DNA of 64,000 bases from Ooceraea biroi (Eukaryota; Arthropoda; Insecta; Hymenoptera; Formicidae), in NCBI RefSeq assembly GCF_003672135.1, contig NC_039519.1, positions 4,154,001 to 4,218,000 on the forward strand, read 5' to 3'. Below the pieces are notes generated by a model. The model was not told the origin of the DNA. It was given only the letters and a program-made list of their open reading frames with translations, and ran no database searches. The translations under genes and the position numbers were made by a program. Shown here in pieces: positions 25,201-36,868 of this stretch. Each line of letters begins with the position of its first letter. The stretch's first letter is position 1.

Positions 25201-28200
25201 GCTGTATACGTATAACGTACCTACGTTTCCCAGACAGGCTCTCGGCAGCTTTCTTCTGACATAACCGAATGAAGGCGCGGGCCGCGGTTATGCAATTCGA
25301 AAGTGCCCGCCTTACTTTACGTATCGCGACGAGGATACGAGGTACCTTATGAAGGAGCGTACCGTTAGGCCTCGTACTTTTACTCGACGCGGCTCAACCT
25401 CGAGTGAAAAAGACGAGAAGAATAGGAGAGCGTGTAAAAGAAAGAGGAGACTCGAATTTACGGTCGAACGTAATAGGACTCGAGTCATCTTTGTGAGATG
25501 ACAGAGCCTCGAGCTGAGAAAGAAACGCCTCTCGACGATTGTCGGGTATCGAATCTATAAAATTTCAATGATGCGGATTTAATAAAAGTTGGTAAAAACG
25601 TTTTGACTTTTGCAAGAATAAGATTCTTGAAATGAGCCGAGGATTTTGTAACTGCGAGGAACCACGGAGATAATTTTGAAACGTGCAAGGAAAGGTGATA
25701 TAAAATATTTCCCGTCTGCTTGCAGGTAATGGATGAAGCGGCATTTACGAGGAGCAATAAATCTTACAATTACACATGTGAGCAAATTCGTTCTGCTCTA
25801 TTTTTATCTATTTGTTGAGAGTTGAGTATGACTAATCCAGCGGTCACGTTGCCAACGTTGGTTCACAAGTGTCATCAGCAAGACGTCTCGATGTCCAAGT
25901 CGATTCCGAGAGACTTTGATTGACCGCGCGATCACCGCTGAGGAAAGTCATTATATTCTGCGATATTTAATTTACATTGCGCGTTGCACAACTCAAGACG
26001 AAGATCAATCTAACTGCTTAATTAAAATTTCAAAGAGAGTAATTTGCTAGCGTGTAAAAAAACTATCTCGCATGATAATGCGTAACTCATGCGCAACATA
26101 AAGATTACATTATTATTATTGACAAAAACATGTAGGCGTAATTAACAAGTATGACGTCAGTGAAAATGAGAGTAGCGCATTATACTTTTCCTGAAACAGC
26201 AAATAATGAATAATATCTTGGTTTTTTGCGCGTGTTTGCTGCATAACAATATTAATAAATGCATCACAATATATTTTCGACATTTTACGATGCCACGGAA
26301 CATTAGTATCTAACAGCGGCCGCATCGCCGCTCTCTCTCTCCTTCAATTTCACGAAAGCGAGACGTTCCTGTTGTTCAGCTGTGCAAGCTGTGCGGCTGT
26401 GAAAAACTTTGAGGACAAAGTGTCTTCCGACACCGGAGTTACGTAACATCGGTGCAGGTCCTCGTTGCGAGAGAGCGCGTCTGGTATTATATTAAACGGT
26501 GGAACGAGAGGCGGCAGAGTGTGTGCGTACCTGAGGAGAGGTACACCACACACAGAGCCCGGCGTGGTGCACGCGTGTTACAATGTAAAAGCCTGCGAAT
26601 GGTGAAAGCGAGCAGTGCTTTCCCCCGTAAGACGGCTCACGTCTCTCCGATGGTCTCCTTTAAACGCATGCATTACGCCGTTATGTCATAACCGACGCGC
26701 ACAACCGCGCGAGGGTACGCACACGTGCGCCGAGCCGAGCGCGAGCGTGTTTCACTTTTGCGGGTTTACCTTTTGGAAACCCGCACCCGTACCCGAGGGC
26801 TCGATCGATGCTTTTCGCGTAGTTGCACAAGTGCGTAAGAACCCCTGACAACCGTGACTCGCTTGATTTCTGATGGTGCCCGGCGAGTTGTCCGCCTTTA
26901 TCTTCTAAATCGCTGCTTTTGGCCGTGGCCACGCATGTCCTATAATTCCGTGTATTTTTCAGAATTTCACGACATACACACACGCACACATACACGCCTA
27001 CCTGAACTACGTGAACGGTCGTCGCGGTGTCGCTGGAGAAACAAGTATGGGTGGTGGAGGGTTTCGCAAACCCTTCCATCGCGACGCCGACGGTCGTATA
27101 ATGGGCGATTGGTTAAACAGTCCCTGGTCTTAGAAAGTGAAACAGCCGGCACTTCTTTTTCTTTTTCGACGGCCACCATTGTGAATCGCGAGTGATCATA
27201 ATCCGTTGGACTGATCATTCTCCATGAAAAGCCGACGCGACCGCCGAAAATAAAATTTCGCAAGCGCGTTTCTCAAGTCTAACAAAACTCTCGATCTTTT
27301 TACGCAAGAGGATCTGCTAATGATCTCTCTTTCTCTCGGGCGTTGATAAGAATGATGTAAAAAAGTTCTCGCACACAGAATCGTATTAACTGACCCATCT
27401 AAATGTGTTTAATCAAGAAGAAAGATTTATATAGTCGCCGTACGCCAATAAATAATTAACGACACCGCGCGAGAGGAAAGCAAGTTTACATAATGTCCGA
27501 TCTTTATAGTTAACACGAAAGCGTGTCTCGATTTCATTCTTCTTTATTCCGACATCGGATCTTTCATCGGCGCAATGAGAAAATAAAAAATCCTCAAATC
27601 TAAAAGTTTAATTTATGCATCGCAATTATCTTAATGCAAATGCGTATTCAAGCTATATTTAGCAAATTCTTGAATTTAATCGCACCGAGATCAAGATTTC
27701 CGAAAAAACCGTGCATGATGATTAACAGAAAAATTAATGTTTCTTCAGGCACACGATAGCACAGGAAGCTAATAAATTTTCGCCGTCTGCTTTCAACGCA
27801 GTCGCGCGCGGACGATAAAGTCGTGCGTTTCCATTGCGCGGTTTCACATGTATTTTTGCCCCATGGCGGCGACACGCAGCATTGCTCGGAGTCTGAATAT
27901 TAGGCAATCTAACGCGTCCAAGGCTAGCTGAGCCTTGAGCCGCCTTTCCAAGTGTTTCACTAACCCGACCGCTCGCTCGATCGCAACTACTGGCCCGAGT
28001 CTCTTTACGATTAGACTCACGATCGCTCCTCTGCTTGCACCGAATGTTCTTTATCACGAAAAAGCAGCTTTCTGCACGCACAAGTCATCGTTATTCATGT
28101 CGACAATTTTTTATTTCATTTCATCGCGAAACGTGACTTGTTTGCGAGTCACATTTTTCTTTTCAGTCGTGTTGCGACATTTGTTTTTTAATTTACCGTC

Positions 28201-28346
28201 CAATTTTTTTTCAGAGTTTCTGGCTCAGTAAAGCGCGATTCTTCGGCGATATCAAGAGACTTTCCAAATTCTGTTTTCCGCTTTGGTGTATCATGTTGCG
28301 ACTGGTGAAACGTTAACCGAGCTTCCTGTTCGTTGCGTTCTAATAT
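19281..28346. other. No gene recognised
   Basis: Long AT-rich stretch (about 22.3-24.1 kb) between CpG-rich parts (about 21 kb, 25.2 kb, 26.5-27 kb). CT runs near 19985-20005. No exon with recognisable protein similarity was seen. Confidence 0.55.
24409..24461. repeat. Short hairpin with 12-bp perfect arms
   Basis: GAGCAGGAAGAA at 24409-24420 is the exact complement of 24450-24461, with a 29-base loop. The size is in the range of a small RNA hairpin, but the stem is short and no conservation can be tested. Confidence 0.4.
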
Positions 28347-28528
28347 TGTAAGAGGCGAAAAATAACTAGGAGACTGCCTTAGATTTGAACTCGAACTCTC
28401 CGGGATCCCTGGTTCACACGCCTAGGTCTTAGGCTGTACGGCCAATACTCCTACTGTTGTGATCAACTTGTTTTCATTCCGATCCTTTATACGACCTGTC
28501 AGTCTCGATTATCTTTCCAGATCTTACA
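28347..28528 (-). repeat. LTR-like block 1 (182 bp)
   Basis: TGTAAG...CTTACA ends. It shares the AACTAGGAG variant with block 4, whereas blocks 2 and 3 have AACGGAG. On the minus strand it contains a tRNA-like stretch (GTGAACCAGGGATCCC then GTTCGAGTTCAAATC, B-box-like). Confidence 0.75.
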
Positions 28529-28830
28529 GCTCGGCCAGCCTGACATTACATTCGTCCCCGAATGTCTCCAAATCGTCGGTTCATTCCACTTGAGTCCCTC
28601 CCAACCTCCATTTTTGGTTCACTCTTCTGAGTCCCTCCCAACCTCCATGTTGGTTCACTCCTCTGAGTCCTTCCCAATCTCCATGTTGGTTCACTCCTCT
28701 GAGTCCGTCCAGACCTCCATGTTCAGGCTTCACTACCGGCCAGCTGCTTCTCAACTCCCTCCTCTCCGAGGGGTAGCGGATGAATCTCAACTGTCTTCGA
28801 GGGGTAGCGGATTTTATCCCACTTCTGAAT
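28529..28830 (-). repeat. Internal region 1 with four 36-bp subrepeats
   Basis: The 302-bp region holds four copies of a ~36-bp unit marked by (T/C)TGAGTCC and CCTCCAT, at about 28580-28727. A fixed 3' part has two GGGGTAGCGGAT motifs. The unit lacks stop codons in some frames on both strands, so frames of 69-81 codons are open on each; I take them as by-products. Confidence 0.8.
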
Positions 28831-29010
28831 TGTAAGAGGCGAAAAATAACGGAGACTGCCTTAGATTTGAACTCGAACTCTCCGGGATCCCTGGTTCACA
28901 CGCCTAGGTCTTAGGCTGTACGGCCAATACTCCTACTGTCGTGATCAACTTGTTTTCATTCCGATCCTCTATACGACCTGTCAGTCTCGACTATCTTTCC
29001 AGATCTTACA
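28831..29010 (-). repeat. LTR-like block 2 (180 bp)
   Basis: Same sequence as block 1 with a 2-bp shorter AACGGAG variant. Inner block of the array. Confidence 0.75.
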
Positions 29011-29349
29011 GCTCGGCCAGCCTGACATTACATTCGCCCCCGAATGTCTCCAAATCGTCGGTTCACTCCACTTGAGTCCCTCCCAACCTCCATTTTTGGT
29101 TCACTCTTCTGAGTCCCTCCCAACCTCCATTTTTGGTTCACTCTTCTGAGTCCCTCCCAACCTCCATGTTGGTTCACTCCTCTGAGTCCTTCCCAATCTC
29201 CATTTTGGTTCACTCCTCTGAGTCCGTCCAGACCTCCATGTTCAGGCTTCACTACCGGCCAGCTGCTTCTCAACTCCCTCCTCTCCGAGGGGTAGCGGAT
29301 GAATCTCAACTGTCTTCGAGGGGTAGCGGATTTTATCCCACTTCTGAAT
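29011..29349 (-). repeat. Internal region 2 with five 36-bp subrepeats
   Basis: As internal region 1 but with one additional 36-37-bp subrepeat (339 bp). The flanking fixed parts are nearly identical. Confidence 0.8.
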
Positions 29350-29529
29350 TGTAAGAGGCGAAAAATAACGGAGACTGCCTTAGATTTGAACTCGAACTCT
29401 CCGGGATCCCTGGTTCACACGCCTAGGTCTTAGGCTGTACGGCCAATACTCCTATTGTTGTGATCAACTTGTTTTCATTCCGATCCTCTATACGACCTGT
29501 CAGTCTCGACTATCTTTCCAGATCTTACA
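29350..29529 (-). repeat. LTR-like block 3 (180 bp)
   Basis: Inner block carrying the same AACGGAG variant as block 2. Confidence 0.75.
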
Positions 29530-29904
29530 GCTCGGCCAGCCTGACATTACATTCGCCCCCGAATGTCTCCAAATCGTCGGTTCACTCCACTTGAGTCCCT
29601 CCCAACCTCCATTTTTGGTTCACTCTTCTGAGTCCCTCCCAACATCCATTTTTGGTTCACTCTTCTGAGTCCCTCCCAACCTCCATGTTGGTTCACTCCT
29701 CTGAGTCCTTCCCAATCTCCATGTTGGTTCACTCCTCTGAGTCCTTCCCAATCTCCATGTTGGTTCACTCCTCTGAGTCCGTCCCGACCTCCATGTTCAG
29801 GTTTCACTACCGGCCAGCTGCTTCTCAACTCCCTCCTCTCCGAGGGGTAGCGGATGAATCTCAACTGTCTTCGAGGGGTAGCGGATTTTATCCCACTTCT
29901 GAAT
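29530..29904 (-). repeat. Internal region 3 with six 36-bp subrepeats
   Basis: One more subrepeat than region 2 (375 bp). The extra unit duplicates the CCTTCCCAATCTCCATGTTGG variant. It ends in the tRNA-Leu-like primer motif next to block 4 (29890-29904). Confidence 0.8.
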
Positions 29905-30086
29905 TGTAAGAGGCGAAAAATAACTAGGAGACTGCCTTAGATTTGAACTCGAACTCTCCGGGATCCCTGGTTCACACGCCCAGGTCTTAGGCTGTACGGC
30001 CAATACTCCTACTGTTGTGATCAACTTGTTTTCATTCCGATCCTCTATACGACCTGTCAGTCTCGACTATCTTTCCAGATCTTACA
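29905..30086 (-). repeat. LTR-like block 4 (182 bp)
   Basis: Outer block with the AACTAGGAG variant seen in block 1. It stops at CTTACA and is followed by ATAT; it lacks the 22 bases (GCTCGGCCAGCCTGAC plus ATTACA) that follow the other blocks. Confidence 0.75.
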
Positions 30087-33000
30087 ATATCTTTCGTCGT
30101 ACGTCCTACGCGTATATTTATACGCTCTCATGATTCATTGATTTCGATTTTATCTTCAATGGCACCGCATCGATGTCGATAAAACGTCAACGTGCCCCTT
30201 TGGCCTGCTTGTTCATCGCGGTTCGGATCTCCCAGTTCGCCACGTCGGGGGGAACCAGTTTTTCCGAGTCCGATGAAAGACCGGTTGGATCGCACGACGG
30301 TTTATGTAGCTGTCCAGGCCCGATTGTTTTACCCGGTCTAACTGGAAAGCACGATAATTGCTATTTAAGATGAAGACAACCGAGGTAAAAAGTTGCGTCA
30401 CCGCGCCGGGTCGCCATCGGCGGTTATCCGTGAAGCGAATCGAACGCCGCTGTGAACGCACAGTGTCTTGTATCTCGAACGATCGCGATTTTCCGCATAT
30501 CCTCGCAGTAATATGACAATGTCGAGCATCAGCGACACAATGAATCGAATACAGTTATAAGCGGAAGTTTCATCAACTTTAACTACCAAGTCGCTATTAC
30601 AATTTTTCGTAGGATTTCCAAACGCCTAACTAAATCTTCTAATGCTTAACTAAAGCGGAAGTTAATGAAACTTCCGCTTTAGTTAAACGTTAGAAAATCC
30701 CATGAGAAATGATAATAGCGGTTTGTTCGCAGGATTATCCCTATTTAGCACTCGGTTGCACTTGGGTCACGCTTAATGCCAGAGTTCGCCGGAAGCAGGA
30801 CGCTGCAGGCTGCAGGAAAACAAACCGAGGATCGATTTCTATGGAAAGGGACACCGAGCCGACCGCGTGTGAAAACGTTTCCTCCGTTACGACAAAGCAA
30901 CGTAATTAGTTTCTTGTCTCCGACTGCCACATCTTTCTATCCCTACCAGGCGTTTAACGTTTGTTTCCTACCAACCGGACGCGAGGACGAGTGTCCCGTG
31001 CTCGAATTACGTAACGCCGCACTTTCGTTGGCGCCTCTTATGTCAGTGCGATCGTAAGACTGCTACGGCGCCGTACGATGAGGAGCCTCGAAGCAATCTT
31101 CTTTTTCTTCCATTTGCCTTCGCGCGTATGGATTAATTTTTCTTCGAGTAGCGCGACGCTACTCGATCGTGCGAGAGTAAAAGTGGAGACGAGCGTCCGC
31201 TCTCCTCGGATGGGAATAACGCATCCGTGTCTGTCGCGATGCGCGATTCTACAATTTCTGCGAACTTGCCTCGCGATGTTGCGTTGAACATCGGTATTTA
31301 TTACGCACACTGTAGCAATTCCACCGTGCATCGGTACGCCACAAGCGCAAACTGCAGAGATCAGTCAAGAAAATGACGCTTAACGTCCATTAACTTGATT
31401 ACGACATTAGATCAATATCTATTGTCAATATTTATTAAGTCAAAGAGAAAGCCCGTGATATCGTAACGCCATCGATGATCCACGCCGGCGCGGGGTGGGA
31501 GCGGGAGAGAGGGACTCCGGCGGCCTTTCACCCTGCCGAATATTCGTGGAGCGCCGAGCGTGGAGCGAGTAGAGAACGCTTCTTAAAAAATTCACGTGCG
31601 ATCTACAGATCGATTGTCGAGCGGCCGACAATTGCGGAGACCGGGCTTGTGATCTCGCATTATCCGTTCATGACTCGCGGTTGTCAGGTAAGTCCGCGCC
31701 GCAGTTCGAGCGCGCTTGAGCAACGTGAAATTTCAAGCTTACCTTGAATTATTATACGCGCCACGAGCTACTCCATTCGATCATTCCTAGGAAACGACCG
31801 GGCGTGCCACTTCCTCATGACTGGCAAGCATTTTTTCGCCGCGGAAAATTAAGTTCGCGTCTCGCGCTACTGTTCGCGTTCCTTGTAAAGTTCCTTGTAA
31901 TATCAATGCACGAGCTGCTCAGATCGGGGCTGCGAGACGAAAATGATCGCGCTCGCGCGATCGGCGACGGCAATTATTACTATTATTATCGCGCCGCAGC
32001 CGTTTTAGCGTGCAACAAGAATTGCCGGTTGTCGAACACATCGATCACGCGCAAGCAATGTTACACTTGAGGCACCGTGACATTAATGCGCGCGATCAAA
32101 CGGAGAACAGGCGTCTGTTTTGACAGAGAGAAAGCTCAAGATGGCGTACTTAATACCGTGTGCCATGTGTGGGACTCCCGCTCTGAGAGCGTGACTGTTG
32201 CGTAATCGCGGGGGCCCTTTGGGTACTTGACGCGATGAATAATGTCACAACGATGTCGGCCCCGCACGCAGATCGGTGATAGAAAGCCTACTAAACGCTG
32301 ACGTGCCCTCGTAAATTTCGTGCCCGAAAAATGTAGATAGAGTTTTTGTGGATCTTGATGCCGTCATCGTGCCATTCTTCTTTTAACCGAATCGACTGCA
32401 TATATTTATGAAGAATGGAATATTTTAACATTTAGGCAGCGCATCAACGCGGGCATTCGATATTTCACCGAGCGAGACGTTCTCTTTTATTTTTTCCTCC
32501 TTCCTGCAATAAATATCAGGTTTTAATCGCGATCGTAGCAGCGAAATGGGCACTCATCAGTAAGATTTGGGGAATCGTCCACCTAGTGCCCAAGCAAGTG
32601 TCCAAGCAATAATCGCAGAGTAGCTGGAAACGAGGATCACACACGTTTCAGAGGACTAGCCTGAAGTTTCTATCGCCAGGGTATTTAACGATCCAAATTA
32701 GAAAGTCGCGAGACGGATTATTTCCTGTCGGGTTTTCGGGAAGGAAATAAAACAGAAAACGTCGCCTCTCTGTGTGCGCAACTATCATTAACAGAGGCGC
32801 CGGTGGAACATCACGTACATACGGATACGGTTTGCTCTCGTGGTGTGCGTGAGAGCCCACGCAGATCGGGATCGTGCGATCCACGAACCGAGGCACAACC
32901 TCGCGGGCTTTACGCTTCGTAACAATGCTCCGACTTTCTCCGTCACTTTCATTTTCGTTGGTCGACTGGCCGACTCTCCCGCTCCTCCGGATTAAGAAAT

Positions 33001-36000
33001 AGTGCGTGCCCCTCCGCCATGCCGCCATCCCCGGCCCGGGCCCTCCATCTGCCTGCGCTTGGCACCCGCGATTTTAGAAAGGGTCTCCTACCTCATCACC
33101 CTGCTTCGTGTTCCTTATTCCGATACCTTTGCACGAGATGGTATTACACCTCGAGGAACGCGAGGCACGCGCGACGCGCCCTTTCCTTGCTCTTTTTGCT
33201 CTTTTTAATAGCAAATCTATAAATGTTAACGTCTCGACATGTGACACGCACACATGTGATTGCTTTAGTTTTATTATTATAAAAAGTTTTAAATGTGCAT
33301 AAACCACAGTTATTATTTAATTGAATCAGGAAATAACTATTTATATAATTAGTGCAACTGTGAATTAATATTGTGAAACATATTGAGAGCAAATATTATT
33401 TTTAGATACATTTTGGTGACTGATGACTACTTTTGTCCAATTAACTGAAAGGAAGAGGAACGAAAGGGGAGAGGCATGAAAATATCGTGGAAAGTTAATA
33501 TTTTTTTAACACGTATATTTCACTTTTCCGTTGAAAAATAATGCCGTAAATCGTCGTAGGAAATAATAGAATCTGCACAAATCAACTCTCTCGGCGCACC
33601 GCTGTTATATTCGCTAGAGGTATTTACAATGACTGGAACTGTCGTCCGAAGAGGGATCTTTTCTCAGATTCCCGAAGGCGAGGGGGCGATATCGAAGCGC
33701 GAGAACGATCATACCCCCGGACGCCGCCGGATTTATCCTCCCTGAAGAGGGAGGAAGAAGAGGGATGGGAGAGAGAGAGGAGGAGGAGTACGTATATGTT
33801 CGCGCGGAAACGAGCAGCTTCCATTATACAGCGATAGCGAAAAAGTGTGCAGTCATAGCCTACCCTGTTCCTCCATTCAAAAACACTCATGAGAAATACG
33901 AATACATCATAGAACCCGACGATTTTCGTTTAAACGCACAGCTTTAGAGCGTCGCAATTATAAATAGTAGCGAGCGAGATAGTTATTAAATAGCGATATC
34001 GATAATTAGTAGATGCACCTGGCGGTAGTACAAAGAGAGTCTTAAGTCGTTCCGATGACGTTCTCTGTGGTAGGTCGACAGAGCAGAGGGATGAGATGGG
34101 GAAGGAGACAGGAAACGACGAGTAAAAGACGGGTGCGATAAAGTTTGTGGTCGTGGTCAGGAACATGCGACATTTACACATCGAGAACATTTAAAAGTCT
34201 TACAACATTGTCTCGCGCCGCTCTCAATTACGATCTTCGCTAGTGTTCGATTCGCACCTGTTGCTCAGGTATTTTTCGCGCAAGAAATTCGTGTGTGCTT
34301 AATTAAGTACAAGTTCTCTCGGGGAGACGGTCAACCATGCGATGGCGTGCATACTTGCTTCTCTTTAACGGAATCAACCATTAAAAGTAATGAGCGGCTG
34401 ATAAGACGGTCGTCTTATGTGCAATTAATATCGCAACACGTTTAACGCTAGCACTTACGACGGAAATGCGAAATGTTGCGAGCAAGAACGCAACTTGCCG
34501 ATATTAATCTGCGTCACGATCTCTCAGCGAATAACACTCAAGCCTGCTGATAAAAAGGGAAGGCGGTGAATCTGGAATATCCTGTGGCGCTACAGTGTCA
34601 CTCCTCTGTGCAGTTTAATTTTATCCTGTGAGATCAATGTTGCATGCTTAATACATCGATAAACGTGTTTTCTTGTCCCTCGTCCCGTTCGTGTGGCTTG
34701 CCAGCTTTAATCGCCGCTTGCGCAATTGCGTTTGCAACAGAAGAGATGTGGAATAAGCGCAATTGAACTAATACGATTACGCGTAATGCGTTTCGGTATG
34801 CCAGCGTTGCTTGTTTGTGCAACGTGTGGCGTGATACTTTAAATAAATGCACGAGGATACGTGAAAGAAATTATTTGAAAATCTTCGTTATCAAGCACGA
34901 TCTCGCTGAAGCGTATTTCTCTCGATTTCTGTTATTTCTATGAATAAACTGAAAGCTAAACTGAAAGTTAAATTATTAAAGTATATTCTGATTCTTTTGA
35001 TGCAAGATAAATGTTAATTATATCCTTTAAGCCGCCAGGAGCAGCCAGCCAGCAGGCTCTAACTCCATTTTCCTTCGCAGTGTCTTTCTATGATGGAAAT
35101 GTCACGGCGAAACCTTTCACCGTCGCCAACATCGGTAATTTTATTTACAACAAACAATAAAGTAACGCCTTGCAAAAGTTCAAATAGCGGGGAAATGTTA
35201 AGCACCAGTGGAGTATTTCTTGATCAAGAGGCATATGTTACATTTAGCAACGTACAACGTAAAGAACGAATACAGAGACGTATGTTCGGCATACAGAAAA
35301 TATAGAAAGAGCAATCTGACTTTCTCTCTCATCTATCGTAAAAGAGTTATTTTCATATGCATTTTATTTCTTGCTTGCATTTGCTTTGGCCGTAATATAA
35401 CTAACATCTCACAAAAATATTTAAAAAGTATAGTACTCTTCCTTGATCAATTCCATGGATCAAAATAAAAATTTCCATTACTTCTGCCTCCATTTTTAAC
35501 GCTTGTTATTTATTAAATCACTTAAATTACTAATAATCGAAATGAAGCACCGTGATAGGAACTGAGACAACTTTTCGCGCGGGTCGACCGTTTTCCCGAG
35601 ACCTGACATTAGAATCCAGCGTCGCTCTCGCAAGATTCGAGCTCGCTGTCGGCGCGAGTCACGGAGAATTCGAAATGGTTTTTCGCAGTGTGGCTAATAG
35701 GTACCTAACTACAAAGTACGTATAGTTCGACCGCCCATTTACGCAACAGCGTATGTTCACCGAAGGTCAGATACAACAATAGGATTCCTAAGTGTTCCGA
35801 GCTTTGTCTTTGCTCTCTCCGTCGTTCCGGTCACGATTATTCGAGACGTTTCGCAATCACGATTGTTAATGAATAATGATCGGGCGACCCGATCAAGCCG
35901 CGCGCCTTTTTCTGCGGCGCTTATATACGCTTGTACACGTTTTCATAGCGGAAAACTCGCGCAGTTTGACGAACCGCGGGGTCGATAGCGGCGCGAACTC

Positions 36001-36714
36001 TCATAAAAGCGGAATGAATGAAATGCACCGACCTAATTAACCGATCCCGCGCGTTTATAGCCGCCTTATGTAACGATGAGAACGTACATGCGCGTTTGCA
36101 TGCACGTGCGTATGTGTGCGCCAGCGTTATATAATTTTATTAGGGTATTAATATTGTCGTGCTTTGGGGAATATGAAATTATTCTGTGCCAAACGCGTCA
36201 AACGCGTTCGAACTCTCTCGATTTAACATTCCCGATTTTCATGCTCTGCCATTTTTTTTAAATGTGATTTAGTACATTCCATAGAATAATTGCATAAACG
36301 ATTTTGTGTCATGCGCCTTTGATGTATCTCATTGCGCAGTCGTTTGCTGTACGAATACAAGTGTACACTTGCAATATACTGGTTAACGATTTTATAGATT
36401 TATAAAAGCCAGACTAAACGCCGTTTTCCATTCCTCCACTTTTCACGTTTCTGCAGTACGTTGAGGACTAGTCGAAGAGTTTTCTCGTTGAACTGAATAC
36501 ATACTTTTCGTCGTGGAAATTAAACGATTCAAAGTTCACGCATTGAGGCGACCCTCTATTTACAAATGTTAATGAATACCCTCTGAACATTCAGGCAGCC
36601 TGATTTCTGTGAATACTGCACCAAAAGAAGGTGAAAGAAAACGAAACTAAAATGAAGAAATTTCATGCTGCGGACACAGCGCTCGCATATAGATTGCATA
36701 TCTTTATCATTGAA
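30087..36714. other. No gene recognised
   Basis: Intergenic or distal sequence downstream of the receptor gene. Apart from the hairpin at 30646-30686 I see only anonymous frames. Confidence 0.55.
30646..30686. repeat. Perfect 18-bp inverted repeat with 5-base loop
   Basis: TTAACTAAAGCGGAAGTT at 30646-30663 and its exact complement at 30669-30686 flank AATGA. Imperfect pairing may extend outwards (TTCTAATGC against ACGTTAGAA). It could form a stable RNA or DNA hairpin. No gene end or repeat-family match was recognised. Confidence 0.8.
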
Positions 36715-36720
36715 TTTATT
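36715..36720 (-). promoter_or_regulatory. Candidate polyadenylation signal of the Ryk/Drl gene
   Basis: Reading from the stop codon at 37707 down the minus strand, the first AATAAA hexamer I see is here, giving a 3' UTR near 1 kb. An ATTAAA variant lies slightly closer to the stop, near 36805. No transcript evidence is available. Confidence 0.25.
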
Positions 36721-36825
36721 ATTAAAAGGCTGTACCTGTTAATCGTAAACTTTGCAAGATGTATTATGAATATGGATATTATAAATTCTGAATATATTAC
36801 GAATTTTAATTAAATGAAATGAAAT

Positions 36826-36868
36826 CTCCAAGAGGAATATATAATATCTCCAAGAGGAATATACAGTA
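36826..36868. repeat. Short direct duplication (~22 bp, two copies)
   Basis: ATCTCCAAGAGGAATATA occurs twice in tandem, followed by a shorter third ATCTCCA. It lies in the probable 3' UTR or downstream flank of the receptor gene. Confidence 0.7.

Larger units (their letters stand above)
28347..30086 (-). mobile_element. TRIM-like LTR array: four LTR-like blocks and three internal regions
   Basis: The whole array begins TGTAAGAGGCG, ends CCAGATCTTACA, and is flanked by ATAT on both sides (28343-28346, 30087-30090). Four blocks of 180-182 bp with TGTAAG...CTTACA ends lie at 28347-28528, 28831-29010, 29350-29529 and 29905-30086. Between them are non-coding internal regions of 302, 339 and 375 bp. 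No gag or pol frame is present, so the element resembles a terminal-repeat retrotransposon in miniature. Orientation is judged minus, because on that strand the sequence directly after an LTR (ATTCAGAAGTGGGAT) resembles a primer site for tRNA-Leu. A tandem satellite origin is the alternative. Confidence 0.7.

Noticed and set aside
26350..26553. Minus-strand frame with IIPDALSRNEDL, resembling the RNase H end of Ty3/gypsy polymerases (ADALSR)
   Set aside because: Only five or six residues fit, the upstream GKxNVVA part is absent, and no neighbouring pol sequence is seen.
28347..28528. Possible functional tRNA gene in the LTR block
   Set aside because: The anticodon-type loop is too short, the acceptor ends do not pair well, and the stretch is repeated as part of the LTR; at most tRNA-like.
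28560..29870. Regular 36-bp repeats that could suggest a CRISPR array or a repeat protein (12-residue period on the minus strand)
   Set aside because: The repeats are directly adjacent with no unique spacers, and the frames are open on both strands because the unit lacks stops and is a multiple of three. The LTR-like context explains them better.
35090..35468. Plus-strand frames near 35.1-35.5 kb considered as an exon or transposase fragment
   Set aside because: No motif recognised, and the frames run into AT-rich, low-information sequence.
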